A stretch of DNA of 35,597 nucleotides from a virus (IMGVR_UViG_3300010389_000056:1-35597), one strand, 5' to 3'. Counted from the stretch's first letter, positions 6,161 through 13,103 are shown. A program made the numbers and translations. The notes: generated by a model not told the origin, from the letters alone.

Positions 6161-6189
6161 GGGTGTCTCTCGATTACCTTGTAATCATA
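6158..6189 (-). promoter_or_regulatory. TATGAT-type promoter and leader, copy 3
   Basis: Just downstream of the terminator at 6196-6217, the minus strand has TATGAT (6189..6184), then AAGGTAATC, GAGAG and ACCC directly before ATG 6160. It shares AAGGTAATC and the CCC-ATG junction with the leader at 4086-4119. It probably drives the 80-aa gene and the restriction-modification pair. Confidence 0.5.
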
Positions 6190-6195
6190 CAGCAT

Positions 6196-6217
6196 AAAAA
6201 AGGGGTCTTGCGACCCC
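6196..6217 (-). terminator. Rho-independent terminator after the ParB-like gene
   Basis: On the minus strand GGGGTC-GCAA-GACCCC (6217..6202) forms a perfect 6-bp stem with a GNRA-type tetraloop, followed by six T residues (6201..6196). It begins 15 bases after the stop codon of the ParB-like gene and directly precedes a new promoter, so it separates the two units. Confidence 0.88.
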
Positions 6218-6231
6218 CATGTGACACTAGA

Positions 6232-7227
6232 TCAACTGTCCACCTCTGTCACGTCAAGGCAGAATCTTTTACTAATCTTACATGCTTGTTCCATGGTACT
6301 AGCACCAATACAATGCCGTGGTGGAATGTTATTGATAGAGCAATAGTCCTTGTAATCAAACAAGAATTGATGAAGAACCCACTTGTGAGTATTGCCATCT
6401 TGAGGCAAACCTTTCATGAATGTAGATTGCTTCGTGTCACGATACTTCTTAGACAAGAATTTATGAAACTCTTTACGCTGACCCTCATTGAGGACTTCAT
6501 TCATAAACTCTTGAGTGAAAGTACATCCACGAAGAGTAGAACCAGTGACAAAACCCTCAGCGAAGATGTCTGTCCAGAGCTTCATGCCATCAATGTGATG
6601 TTGAATACCCTTACCGATTCTATAATCAACGGTTGTCATGATATAGAATTGATTGAATGATTTCAATTCAATAGCATCGTCATCTAGACTACCAAATCGG
6701 TCGCAGTGAACTTTCAATGCCTCCATCACAGTGAGAATCCAACATGCTTCAGGATCATCAAATAGTACACCTGCCCGAATGATGTCAATCTTAGAGAGTT
6801 TGCGACGCTTGCTATTCAGTGCGTGAAACAATTCTGCTTCTAACTTTAGACATTCTTCCAGAGTTGCGTCATCATCATGCTCTAGGAGCATTGCTGGATA
6901 TGTTTCACCGCTTTCCTTTGCCTCTGCCAGTTGAAAGAATACTCCCTTATGTTGTCCATCAAGACACCAATCTCCTCCTTGTTCACCAAGATATAATGGA
7001 CGACGCGCAATTACACCTGGCACCAAAAGCATACGATTCAACTGAGTAAAATCTTTGATAGCAGCAGGACTAAAATCTCGCTGATATTGAGTAGAAACTT
7101 TGATGTTACTCACGTCATCAAATTCTACATAGCGCAACTTCTTTCCATGTGCGCCATTAATAATCCATTTCTTTGCTTGCTTTACCACTTTAGGATCAGC
7201 AGCAATCTGTGCGATTGTTTGGTACAT
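6232..7227 (-). CDS. ParB/DGQH-type nuclease-like domain protein
   Basis: The 331-residue protein has an N-terminal part typical of ParB/sulfiredoxin-like proteins: YQRDF at 48-52 (a conserved strand with the YQR signature), a VPGVIARRP segment at 69-77, and LDGQHK at 89-94, the DGQHR-like motif. The rest is mainly helical and unassigned. Proteins of this fold bind DNA, hydrolyse nucleotides or act as nucleases, and in phages and islands often lie beside DNA methyltransferases, as here between two of them. It has its own sigma70-type promoter with a 5' inverted repeat and its own terminator, so it is transcribed separately from the adjacent modification genes. It might be a regulator or a DNA-processing partner of the modification system; the sequence does not say which. 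Confidence 0.65.
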   Translation of the reverse strand: MYQTIAQIAADPKVVKQAKKWIINGAHGKKLRYVEFDDVSNIKVSTQYQRDFSPAAIKDFTQLNRMLLVPGVIARRPLYLGEQGGDWCLDGQHKGVFFQLAEAKESGETYPAMLLEHDDDATLEECLKLEAELFHALNSKRRKLSKIDIIRAGVLFDDPEACWILTVMEALKVHCDRFGSLDDDAIELKSFNQFYIMTTVDYRIGKGIQHHIDGMKLWTDIFAEGFVTGSTLRGCTFTQEFMNEVLNEGQRKEFHKFLSKKYRDTKQSTFMKGLPQDGNTHKWVLHQFLFDYKDYCSINNIPPRHCIGASTMEQACKISKRFCLDVTEVDS

Positions 7228-7251
7228 TTGTTACCTCGTTGTTATTTTGTC

Positions 7252-7270
7252 GTCCGCTAATTGTGCGGAC
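7252..7270 (-). promoter_or_regulatory. Inverted repeat at the 5' end of the ParB-like transcript
   Basis: On the minus strand GTCCGC-ACAATTA-GCGGAC (7270..7252) is a perfect 6-bp inverted repeat with a 7-base centre. It lies about seven bases after the -10 box, so it would be at or next to the first transcribed base. It could be an operator for autoregulation or a hairpin protecting the mRNA 5' end. Confidence 0.55.
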
Positions 7271-7277
7271 ATTAGTA

Positions 7278-7305
7278 ATTATAACAGATTACTCAACAAA
7301 GTCAA
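7278..7305 (-). promoter_or_regulatory. Sigma70-type promoter of the ParB-like gene
   Basis: On the minus strand TTGACT (7305..7300) and TATAAT (7283..7278) are separated by 16 bases, and the -10 is a perfect consensus. The promoter overlaps the last codons of the upstream methyltransferase and lies about 50 bases before ATG 7227, which has GAGG seven bases upstream. It is the best host-type promoter in the window, suggesting early expression by host RNA polymerase. Confidence 0.8.
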
Positions 7306-8128
7306 GTACATTGTGCTCATTTTTGATACGTGTTAGCATCTTCTCATAATACTCTTCATCACGCTCACATCCAATATACTTGCGACCTGCCCGCTTTGCA
7401 GCGATAGCAGTAGACCCAGAACCCATGAAGATGTCCAACACAGTGTCACCTGGGTTAGAATATGCGCGGATGATGCGCTCCATTACCTCAAGATTCTTGG
7501 TGGTAGGATGCCAACCACAATAATCTTTTGATGTAGTGTGGTTGTTCTTCTCCCAAATACAGGTGGGAATAGTACCCTTTGCAAACGCAGTCTGAGGATC
7601 AATATACTCTGCCTTGTGAGCAGCAATCTCTTCCCGTGTAGCATCTGGGTTGTTAGACTTATACTCTGCGAGGAGTTTCTTCTCAAGGTTCATATTCTTC
7701 TTGACCTTGCGTTCTACGCGCACATCATCAGCATTAAACAGGAAGTCTTCGCCAGTAGACCAACACCATGCGTACTCATGTTTGCGAGCAAAGTTAGTCT
7801 TAGCACGTCCACCCCAGTTGTATGCCCAAATGATCTCATTCTGTGGTATGAGACGAGAATTCATGCTAGTCTGGATCTTATACTTCAAGAATGTCTCAGT
7901 CTTGAGTGTTCCCCACACAATAAACATGCGATTGGGTTTCAACACACGGACACATTCATGAGACCAGGCAGCACACCACGAGAGATAAGCAAACTCATCT
8001 TCCCATTGCTTATCCCATCCCTTGCCACCATCAAAACCAATGAAGTATGGTGGATCTGTGACTACCAGATCCACACTATTATCCTCAAGAGTCTTGAGGT
8101 AGTCTAGGCAATCTTTATTTTCAATCAT
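7289..8128 (-). CDS. DNA methyltransferase, DPPY type (probable N6-adenine)
   Basis: The 279-residue protein has DPPY at 25-28 near the N-terminus and DIFMGSGST at 232-240 near the C-terminus, the beta-class order of catalytic then cofactor motif. The DPPY form is usual for N6-adenine methyltransferases. The segment after DPPY (a GFDGGKGWDKQW run) resembles the target-adjacent loop of the M.MboII/M.DpnIIB-like enzymes. A central region of about 100 residues (about 105-205) is probably target recognition. The start, ATG 8128, lies eight bases inside the upstream nuclease-like gene, mirroring the other endonuclease-methylase pair. The target site cannot be deduced from the protein. Confidence 0.88.
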   Translation of the reverse strand: MIENKDCLDYLKTLEDNSVDLVVTDPPYFIGFDGGKGWDKQWEDEFAYLSWCAAWSHECVRVLKPNRMFIVWGTLKTETFLKYKIQTSMNSRLIPQNEIIWAYNWGGRAKTNFARKHEYAWCWSTGEDFLFNADDVRVERKVKKNMNLEKKLLAEYKSNNPDATREEIAAHKAEYIDPQTAFAKGTIPTCIWEKNNHTTSKDYCGWHPTTKNLEVMERIIRAYSNPGDTVLDIFMGSGSTAIAAKRAGRKYIGCERDEEYYEKMLTRIKNEHNVLDFVE

Positions 8129-8663
8129 TCAGCAGGGTCTCCAGATCTTTCATGTCTTGGGTAGCACGGTCAACAATCGCTTTCGCTTTCTCTTCAGCAA
8201 ACTGCTTCAGTTTGACATTCTGCTCACCGATACGATATGCTTCATAGATTTTAGCACGAAGTTCTGTTTCCATGCAACCATACTTAGCAACTTCTGTGGG
8301 GTTGAGGTTGACTTGAGCACACTCAATAGCACTGTGAGAGTGTTGCCCTTTCTTGTTCAAGACTTTCTTGAGAATAGTAGTAGGATCGATTACAGCATAG
8401 TCATAATCATAGTATTTGTTACCACTGAGGTCTACAACAATGACCTCATAACGAGTACAATGAACTTGATTCAGACCAACTTTATTAGCAGTACAATCTT
8501 TATGCTCTACGAAGAAATTTTCCTCTTTGAACCAGAGATCATCAGTGTGCTTACCCTTGTGCTCAGGAAGAGGTTTGTCAGCACCCAGAAGATCACGAAG
8601 ACGTGCCTCAACCCCAATAGATTCTGTCTTGATCGAAGAGTTTTTGCGAGTGCTGGTGGTCAT
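8121..8663 (-). CDS. Putative PD-(D/E)XK restriction endonuclease partner
   Basis: I chose ATG 8663 (180 aa, begins MTTSTRKNSSIKTESIGV), since a promoter-like region and a terminator lie just upstream. The frame is open to 8714, but that would start inside the terminator. Residues D41 or D42 followed by FFVEHK (E53, K55) give the spacing of a PD-(D/E)XK nuclease core. The next segment, VGLNQVHCTRY (62-72) and a hydrophobic strand, resembles restriction endonucleases, where Gln and Arg residues complete the site. A coiled helical C-terminus follows. It overlaps and precedes the DPPY methyltransferase, as expected for a type II pair. I cannot name the family, so assignment rests on the motif and context. 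A non-nuclease phage protein is the alternative. Confidence 0.5.
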   Translation of the reverse strand: MTTSTRKNSSIKTESIGVEARLRDLLGADKPLPEHKGKHTDDLWFKEENFFVEHKDCTANKVGLNQVHCTRYEVIVVDLSGNKYYDYDYAVIDPTTILKKVLNKKGQHSHSAIECAQVNLNPTEVAKYGCMETELRAKIYEAYRIGEQNVKLKQFAEEKAKAIVDRATQDMKDLETLLND

Positions 8664-8681
8664 GGTGCGTTGCTTTGATAT

Positions 8682-8692
8682 GTATAGTATGG
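8682..8692 (-). promoter_or_regulatory. AT-rich -10-like sequence before the nuclease-like gene
   Basis: On the minus strand CATACT (8692..8687) overlaps TATACA (8687..8682), about 20-30 bases before ATG 8663 and just after the terminator at 8697-8721. This fits a promoter restarting transcription after termination, related to the TATACT class. The following leader lacks the AAGG and ACCC pattern seen elsewhere. Confidence 0.35.
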
Positions 8693-8696
8693 CATG

Positions 8697-8721
8697 AAAA
8701 AGGGAGGGCGTCAACCCTCCC
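8697..8721 (-). terminator. Rho-independent terminator
   Basis: On the minus strand GGGAGGG (8721..8715), a six-base loop and CCCTCCC (8708..8702) form a perfect 7-bp stem followed by five T residues (8701..8697). It ends the transcript of the upstream small genes. The 3' end of a possible 20-aa reading frame overlaps the hairpin. Confidence 0.85.
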
Positions 8722-8773
8722 CAACCAGTTCTTCAACTGTCACCCCAGATCGGGTGGAGTTCTGTTTTAGCAT
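8711..8773 (-). CDS. Possible 20-aa peptide ending in a terminator hairpin
   Basis: ATG 8773 to TGA 8713..8711 encodes 20 residues, ending RSGVTVEELVGEG. It fills the gap after the 89-aa gene and ends inside the terminator stem, so translation could influence termination. It is too short to prove coding by itself. The composition resembles small cyanophage peptides I recall, but this is weak support. Confidence 0.28.
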   Translation of the reverse strand: MLKQNSTRSGVTVEELVGEG

Positions 8774-8784
8774 GTTCTGTCATG

Positions 8785-9054
8785 TTAACATGCTGCTCCC
8801 ACATAATCGCATCCTCTAGATTGTAGAAAATAGCTTGTTGTTTCGCTTGACTCTTCTTCTTGCTTTTCATCCACACAACTGCGTACTTCATGCCAAAAAT
8901 CACGATAAACTAAAAGGTTTGCTTGGTATCGACCATTACGCTTGTGCTTGTCTGGTCGATCAATAAAACAGATTGTGATATAGTCATCACAAATGAAATT
9001 CACCCACCCTTTAGTGTGGTGATACTGGACCATCATACCATGCTCAAACTTCAT
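8785..9054 (-). CDS. Unknown protein, 89 aa
   Basis: The start is ATG 9054, 11 bases after the upstream stop and preceded by AAGAAG as a weak ribosome binding site. The product begins MKFEHGMMVQYHHTKGWVNF and looks like a small beta-barrel-type domain (alternating hydrophobic strands across residues 5-50) followed by a Glu/Ser-rich linker and a Cys-containing tail. The beta-rich part may bind RNA or protein, but no named family is recognised. Confidence 0.65.
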   Translation of the reverse strand: MKFEHGMMVQYHHTKGWVNFICDDYITICFIDRPDKHKRNGRYQANLLVYRDFWHEVRSCVDEKQEEESSETTSYFLQSRGCDYVGAAC

Positions 9055-9065
9055 CAGTCAACTTC

Positions 9066-9359
9066 TTAGAAACGTTCAGGCAACTTGTCATATTGCCATT
9101 TTTCGGCAAGTTCATCTACGAAGTCAACCTCACGATGTCCCATCATCAAGGACTTCAGTTCTGCCCACCTGTCTACGTGTTTCTTATGATAGTTAATCCA
9201 CTCATCGCAGATAGACAGCATATCCTCATAGCAGAAACGAGGATCGATTTCCTCATCTCCCATGTAGTCAGTGATACAGTCGTCCATCCTACTATGACGT
9301 TGCTTTTGATACTCAGCTTGCCAATCAACATTCAGTTCAGGGCGTCCTTCAATAGTCAT
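9066..9359 (-). CDS. Unknown protein, 97 aa
   Basis: ATG 9359 overlaps the upstream TAA as TAATG. The protein begins MTIEGRPELNVDWQAEYQKQ and is acidic with several Trp, Tyr and His residues, probably helical throughout. No catalytic motif or membrane segment is seen. It belongs to the small unit reading towards the terminator at 8697-8721. Confidence 0.65.
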   Translation of the reverse strand: MTIEGRPELNVDWQAEYQKQRHSRMDDCITDYMGDEEIDPRFCYEDMLSICDEWINYHKKHVDRWAELKSLMMGHREVDFVDELAEKWQYDKLPERF

Positions 9360-9538
9360 TAGTTAAATTCCTCATTACGGCGGTGGTCAAGGTATTCTAG
9401 CACTTCAGAGCGCCATTCCATCAACTCATGGAAACATTGTTGGTTGTGAGCACACTGACGTAGTTCGCTGTCTGGTTTCAACACACTTTCATAGAACAGA
9501 CCCAGAGCATCTCTACGTTTGTCGTGTTTAGCATCCAT
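9359..9538 (-). CDS. Unknown 59-aa protein
   Basis: ATG 9538 to TAA 9361..9359 encodes a charged, probably all-helical protein beginning MDAKHDKRRDALGLFYES and ending LDHRRNEEFN. It shares one base with the next start (TAATG). It is a small operon member of unknown function, with no recognised family. Confidence 0.55.
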   Translation of the reverse strand: MDAKHDKRRDALGLFYESVLKPDSELRQCAHNQQCFHELMEWRSEVLEYLDHRRNEEFN

Positions 9539-9605
9539 GGTAGTCTAGCATAGTAATAGTATTTTAGATTGTTTTGTGTGGGTTTCTACATAACCTCATA
9601 CTATC

Positions 9606-9752
9606 TTAATATTGTTCCCCATCTCGTGCTTTGGCAGGAGCGTGGGCAAGGTCAACGAATGCCATCGCTAGTTCAGAGAATGCGTTGGGTATCACCACAA
9701 TACAGAGACCCGAAACAGCGACGCCAAAACAAATTTTCCAGAAGTAGTCCAT
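9606..9752 (-). CDS. Small membrane or exported protein, 48 aa
   Basis: ATG 9752 to TAA 9608..9606 encodes MDYFWKICFGVAVSGLCIVV followed by a short helical, polar tail. Residues 7-22 form one hydrophobic segment that could be a membrane anchor or an uncleaved signal. It stands behind a TACACT-type leader and so begins a transcription unit separate from the late oxygenase genes. Small membrane proteins of this kind in phages may act in lysis or superinfection exclusion; nothing here distinguishes those. Confidence 0.55.
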   Translation of the reverse strand: MDYFWKICFGVAVSGLCIVVIPNAFSELAMAFVDLAHAPAKARDGEQY

Positions 9753-9781
9753 GGGACTAAGCGGTTTACCTTGTAAGTGTA
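9750..9781 (-). promoter_or_regulatory. TACACT-type promoter and leader, copy 4
   Basis: On the minus strand TACACT (9781..9776) is followed by TACAAGGTAA (as in the leader before 6160) and ends TCCC-ATG at 9752. It marks the boundary between the late operon on the right and the small-gene region on the left. Confidence 0.45.
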
Positions 9782-9817
9782 GCACAAAAGGAGATTCTGC
9801 TGAATTGGGTGTGCCAG

Positions 9818-10420
9818 TTATCGAAGCGCACCACCACCCCCACCAGAAACTGTTACAGTTATATTACTATCGTTCATTCCATATGTACCTGTAGGAACAA
9901 CATTGAAAGCGATACTACACCTAGGTTTTCTTGATTTGTGTGGCATTATAACATGATGAACAAAAGAAGGAAACAAAACTATATCGCCTTTATTTGGTTC
10001 AAAGATATATTGATTTGAACCAGGACTAACACCATCATTTACACTTCTATTGCCATCATGCCATCGCCAGGGCATTGGATGCCTGAACAATATAGGAGAA
10101 GGATTCTCAGTAATGTAAAGAACACCACTGTAGAATGAATTTGTGTGATAATGATCGTATCCGTGTCTATAATTCGACTCTGTATATGTCATCCAACTAG
10201 AAAATATACAGAACTTATAATATCCAAAATTATTCATTACTTCTTTAGTAATTTCATGTATTGGATCATATAGAAAACTAAACTGTGTATTAAGAACACT
10301 GTTATCAACACTCATTGCACCAAAGTATGGTGTATTAGCAATGGCATTTTGACATTGTTCATCATCCAGTTCTATTTTATTGTAATAAAATGGACAAGCA
10401 AACAAATCTTTTCTGTTCAT
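9818..10420 (-). CDS. 2-oxoglutarate/Fe(II) oxygenase-like protein (SGxLYI type)
   Basis: The 200-residue protein contains HYHTNSFYSGVLYI at 90-103, the pattern of the 2OG-FeII_Oxy_5-like family in which His residues bind iron. H155/H156 sits in a conserved FPSFVHH segment and R164 or R167 may bind 2-oxoglutarate. Such enzymes hydroxylate or demethylate protein, nucleic-acid or small-molecule substrates. Unusually, the C-terminus ends SGGGGGALR, a short glycine tail like those in the fibre protein encoded upstream. It is the last gene of the late oxygenase cluster. Its substrate is unknown. Confidence 0.75.
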   Translation of the reverse strand: MNRKDLFACPFYYNKIELDDEQCQNAIANTPYFGAMSVDNSVLNTQFSFLYDPIHEITKEVMNNFGYYKFCIFSSWMTYTESNYRHGYDHYHTNSFYSGVLYITENPSPILFRHPMPWRWHDGNRSVNDGVSPGSNQYIFEPNKGDIVLFPSFVHHVIMPHKSRKPRCSIAFNVVPTGTYGMNDSNITVTVSGGGGGALR

Positions 10421-10683
10421 TATGATCCCAGTCCATCATTTTCAGGAACAACATCGTCATCATCCACTCTATCAACGGATGCGATGTCGCAGACAGGCAC
10501 CTCATGTTCATTACCAATGCGATACCAATGCATCATATAACCATGGTATTCTGGATGTGCTGAGTATTCAGCAGTGTATTCAAATTCACCCAAGTATTTG
10601 ATCTCTGTCTCTGGGATATTGTGATCACGAAGCATCGCTTGCAGTTGCATATGCTGCAATTCATATTGTGTAGGAACTTTCAT
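10420..10683 (-). CDS. Unknown acidic protein, 87 aa
   Basis: ATG 10683 lies three bases after the upstream oxygenase stop. The product begins MKVPTQYELQHMQLQAMLRD, continues with a Tyr/His-rich middle (AHPEYHGYMMHWY) and ends in an Asp-rich tail (VDDDDVVPENDG). It overlaps the next start. It may be an accessory factor for the neighbouring oxygenases, but no domain supports that. Confidence 0.65.
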   Translation of the reverse strand: MKVPTQYELQHMQLQAMLRDHNIPETEIKYLGEFEYTAEYSAHPEYHGYMMHWYRIGNEHEVPVCDIASVDRVDDDDVVPENDGLGS

Positions 10684-10686
10684 TAT

Positions 10687-11211
10687 TCAAGCATTCTTAA
10701 TATTGAAGGAGATGATTAGTCTTGGTAAGTCAGATTGCACCACATTACATTGGTGCATCAAGGCAGATGGGAAGAAGATAATATCTCCTTCACTAACCTG
10801 AGGAACATACTCTATCACATCACCCTCAATAAAGTCAAGGTATGGAGCGAAGAATGACGTTGGTTGGTGGTCACTTTCTAAACTGGCATAAAAGATAGCA
10901 CTATACCCCAGTGCTCCATGATTATGTAAAGGATGCAAACATCCACGACTGTACTTCTGTGCCCAACAATTACTTATAGTGAATTTATTTGGATATATTC
11001 CATTAAATTCATTGAGTGCTGGTGAAATAATCTCAAAGAATTTAGAAGCATATGTTGGTTGAATACCATTTCGATGAAACTTGAAGTAATCAGTCTCATG
11101 AAATTCTTCTTTATCCAATTCCATCAATGACAGAATCTCTTCTTTATGATCAGACCAATTCTCTATACTATATGCAAAAATAGGTACACTGAAGGCAATA
11201 TTATGCCTCAT
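10687..11211 (-). CDS. 2-oxoglutarate/Fe(II) oxygenase-like protein, 174 aa
   Basis: I chose ATG 11211 (begins MRHNIAFSVPIFAYSIEN), which overlaps the upstream gene by 11 bases. The frame is open 13 codons further upstream inside that gene. HNHG at 96-99 within a GALGYSAIFYAS strand matches the iron-binding region of the 2OG-FeII_Oxy_5-like group. The distal H153 (FPSALMHQ) and R164 complete a plausible active site. The same layout occurs in the 200-aa oxygenase, so the two may be distant paralogues. The substrate is unknown. Confidence 0.75.
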   Translation of the reverse strand: MRHNIAFSVPIFAYSIENWSDHKEEILSLMELDKEEFHETDYFKFHRNGIQPTYASKFFEIISPALNEFNGIYPNKFTISNCWAQKYSRGCLHPLHNHGALGYSAIFYASLESDHQPTSFFAPYLDFIEGDVIEYVPQVSEGDIIFFPSALMHQCNVVQSDLPRLIISFNIKNA

Positions 11212-11602
11212 CTGGTCTGTTCTTACCGCGTCTAAGTCTCTGATTTTCATACAAAGTTACACCATCATTACTAACAATAGCAACATTATACCAGAAAGGA
11301 TCATTTTCCACACCATCTGGTAGTTCATCTCTACGAGGAAAATAGTCAGTCACAAAATCAATTGCCACATCATAGTTCCTAAACTCAATGTATCCATAAT
11401 AGTGTGTCTGCATTAGTGAAAGTAACTGTACAGGAACATCTTCATTGAATTGATAATGTTCAATAACTGATGTTTTTACAGTATCGTCAGAAGATTGCAG
11501 TCTCGAATTACCCCAGTAAACAAGAACACCATCAACACCAGCAGCATCTGCTATAATTTGGTCCCAATCCTTTTCTTCATCAAATGTCTGTAGGTTGTTC
11601 AC
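11201..11602 (-). CDS. Unknown protein, 133 aa
   Basis: The start at ATG 11602 overlaps the upstream oxygenase by 23 bases. The protein begins MNNLQTFDEEKDWDQIIADA and alternates beta strands and acidic turns. Its C-terminal 20 residues are basic (RLRRGKNR). It lacks the His-x-Asp/Glu motif of the neighbouring oxygenases, so it is not simply a degenerate copy. No family is recognised. Confidence 0.65.
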   Translation of the reverse strand: MNNLQTFDEEKDWDQIIADAAGVDGVLVYWGNSRLQSSDDTVKTSVIEHYQFNEDVPVQLLSLMQTHYYGYIEFRNYDVAIDFVTDYFPRRDELPDGVENDPFWYNVAIVSNDGVTLYENQRLRRGKNRPDEA

Positions 11603-12119
11603 TAGTATCCTCCAACTTCTTTAATTTATATGCAGCAGTAATTCTAATACCATAAAATTCTCGTGTTACATCTTCTGCCCAATGCAACAATTTAGATGGA
11701 AATAACACAGCAGAGAATGGTTTTGGGAATACTACATCAAACTTACCATCATCCTGAACAAATACTGTCTTTCCTCCCCATTGTAAGTCCCAGTGTGGAT
11801 TACAATAGATCAAAAACGTATAATCAGCATCATCTTTATGTGGAGTACCATCAAGACCTCTAGTATATCCATTCAAGTAATAATCCAAAATCTCAAACTC
11901 AAATGGTAATAGAGTTTTCATTCTTTCTGGTATCACTTTTTCAAACATAGCAACACCTCGAACATCCATCTTCCAAAACTTTTTGAATGGTGTTGCTACA
12001 TCGCTAGAAGCACCAAACAACCATCTTGGACGACTTGCTATTTTTTCTATTTCATGTACATCAGATACTTTCAATACATTTTCATATACTTTTATATCTG
12101 TCAATAATGGTTCAGTCAT
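11580..12119 (-). CDS. 2-oxoglutarate/Fe(II) oxygenase, prolyl-hydroxylase-like, 179 aa
   Basis: The iron-binding triad is clear: H94 and D96 in PHKDD, and H146 in LLHW. R159 in the following GIRITAAY strand is the expected 2-oxoglutarate ligand. The double-stranded beta-helix core also shows WGGKTVF (114-120) and a AVLFPS strand, common in prolyl 4-hydroxylase-like enzymes (2OG-FeII_Oxy_3). ATG 12119 is separated from the upstream stop by a single base. Prolyl hydroxylation is only one possibility. Confidence 0.82.
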   Translation of the reverse strand: MTEPLLTDIKVYENVLKVSDVHEIEKIASRPRWLFGASSDVATPFKKFWKMDVRGVAMFEKVIPERMKTLLPFEFEILDYYLNGYTRGLDGTPHKDDADYTFLIYCNPHWDLQWGGKTVFVQDDGKFDVVFPKPFSAVLFPSKLLHWAEDVTREFYGIRITAAYKLKKLEDTSEQPTDI

Positions 12120-12120
12120 G

Positions 12121-12771
12121 TCAATTTCTCAAAACACTACTTCTTCTAATCAATCCCATTCTAATGTGATCTAATTTCACAGTATCTTCCCTGGTCAAAT
12201 TATCACATGTATTATAATAAAATTCATTTAGATCAGCAAGATAGTATCTCATTACTTGATCATGAATAGAACTTTCACACCAGAATGTAATGCATTTTCT
12301 CACTCCATGCGTGATAGGTCTAACACCATGAATGTATTCAGTAGGATACATTAATAGTTTTCCTGGTTCTAATTTAGATTCCACTACATTATCACCAAAT
12401 TTTATATAATGCTCACCACCTTCATAATCATCATTCAAATTGATCACACATGTAAAATCAGTTCTACATCCCCACATATCAAATGCATCAACGTGATCTG
12501 AATAATGTTGACCTTCTCCATATCTCAACATCATACAAGGAGATGCTTTATTCAGTATATGAATATCAGTAACAGTAGATTCACGAAGAATTTTTGCAAT
12601 ACCAGAATTGACCATCTTATTGATGTCAATATCTTCTTGCTGATAATTGTTTTTTACTTCTTTGTCTTTTGGTCCTGATATTGCACCATCAACAAATTTT
12701 CCAGCATCAAACAAACTCAGCATTTGTCTCAGTTGGTTTCTATCTAAGAAATCAAATTCATATGTTCTCAT
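12121..12771 (-). CDS. 2-oxoglutarate/Fe(II) oxygenase, PKHD-type, 216 aa
   Basis: The segment RYGEGQHYSDHVDAF (83-97) supplies the H93-x-D95 iron motif, EGGEHYI (117-123) the typical turn after it, and H148 (YIHGV) and R158 the distal iron and 2-oxoglutarate ligands. This pattern matches PKHD/prolyl 4-hydroxylase family enzymes, and all catalytic residues are present. ATG 12771 overlaps the upstream gene by four bases. It belongs to the same late operon as the tail genes, so it probably acts on virion proteins or host surface, but substrate evidence is absent. Confidence 0.85.
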   Translation of the reverse strand: MRTYEFDFLDRNQLRQMLSLFDAGKFVDGAISGPKDKEVKNNYQQEDIDINKMVNSGIAKILRESTVTDIHILNKASPCMMLRYGEGQHYSDHVDAFDMWGCRTDFTCVINLNDDYEGGEHYIKFGDNVVESKLEPGKLLMYPTEYIHGVRPITHGVRKCITFWCESSIHDQVMRYYLADLNEFYYNTCDNLTREDTVKLDHIRMGLIRRSSVLRN

Positions 12772-13103
12772 TCTAATACTTCCCTCAAAGATCTTATATA
12801 ATTTTGTACAGCATCTTTATACATTGCTTCCAAAGTTGGCATTGGAGCACAAATATTCATAACATTATCAAAACTAATCAAAAAAGATGTGTCAATGGAG
12901 AAAAACTTCCATGGTACTAAAGAAACAGGAACTCTATCACTATCAGCAGTTGGATCTCTTTTTATAATTCTAAAAGGGTAAATCATATTATAACATACCT
13001 TTATTTTTTCACCATTGACCTCTTCATAATAATCTTGAAGATTAGCAATCACCTCTTCACCACTGACCAAAGTGATGATGATTATATTAAGTTTGGTTTC
13101 CAT
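12768..13103 (-). CDS. Small conserved phage protein, possible Sm-like fold, 111 aa
   Basis: The protein begins METKLNIIIITLVSGEEVIA, continues with beta strands up to residue 80, and ends with a helix. The first strand followed by SGEEVI and a later LVPWKFFS resemble the small Sm-like proteins common in T4-like cyanophages, as far as I recall, but the match is by pattern only. ATG 13103 lies two bases after the upstream stop. It sits between a tail-chaperone-like gene and the oxygenases. Function unknown. Confidence 0.6.
   Translation of the reverse strand: METKLNIIIITLVSGEEVIANLQDYYEEVNGEKIKVCYNMIYPFRIIKRDPTADSDRVPVSLVPWKFFSIDTSFLISFDNVMNICAPMPTLEAMYKDAVQNYIRSLREVLE

Noticed and set aside
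1000-10071. Avoidance of the MvaI target CCWGG
   Set aside because: CCTGG occurs at 1000-1004 and CCAGG at 10067-10071, and more were seen, so this target is not eliminated. Specificity of the encoded nuclease for CCWGG is neither supported nor excluded by that.
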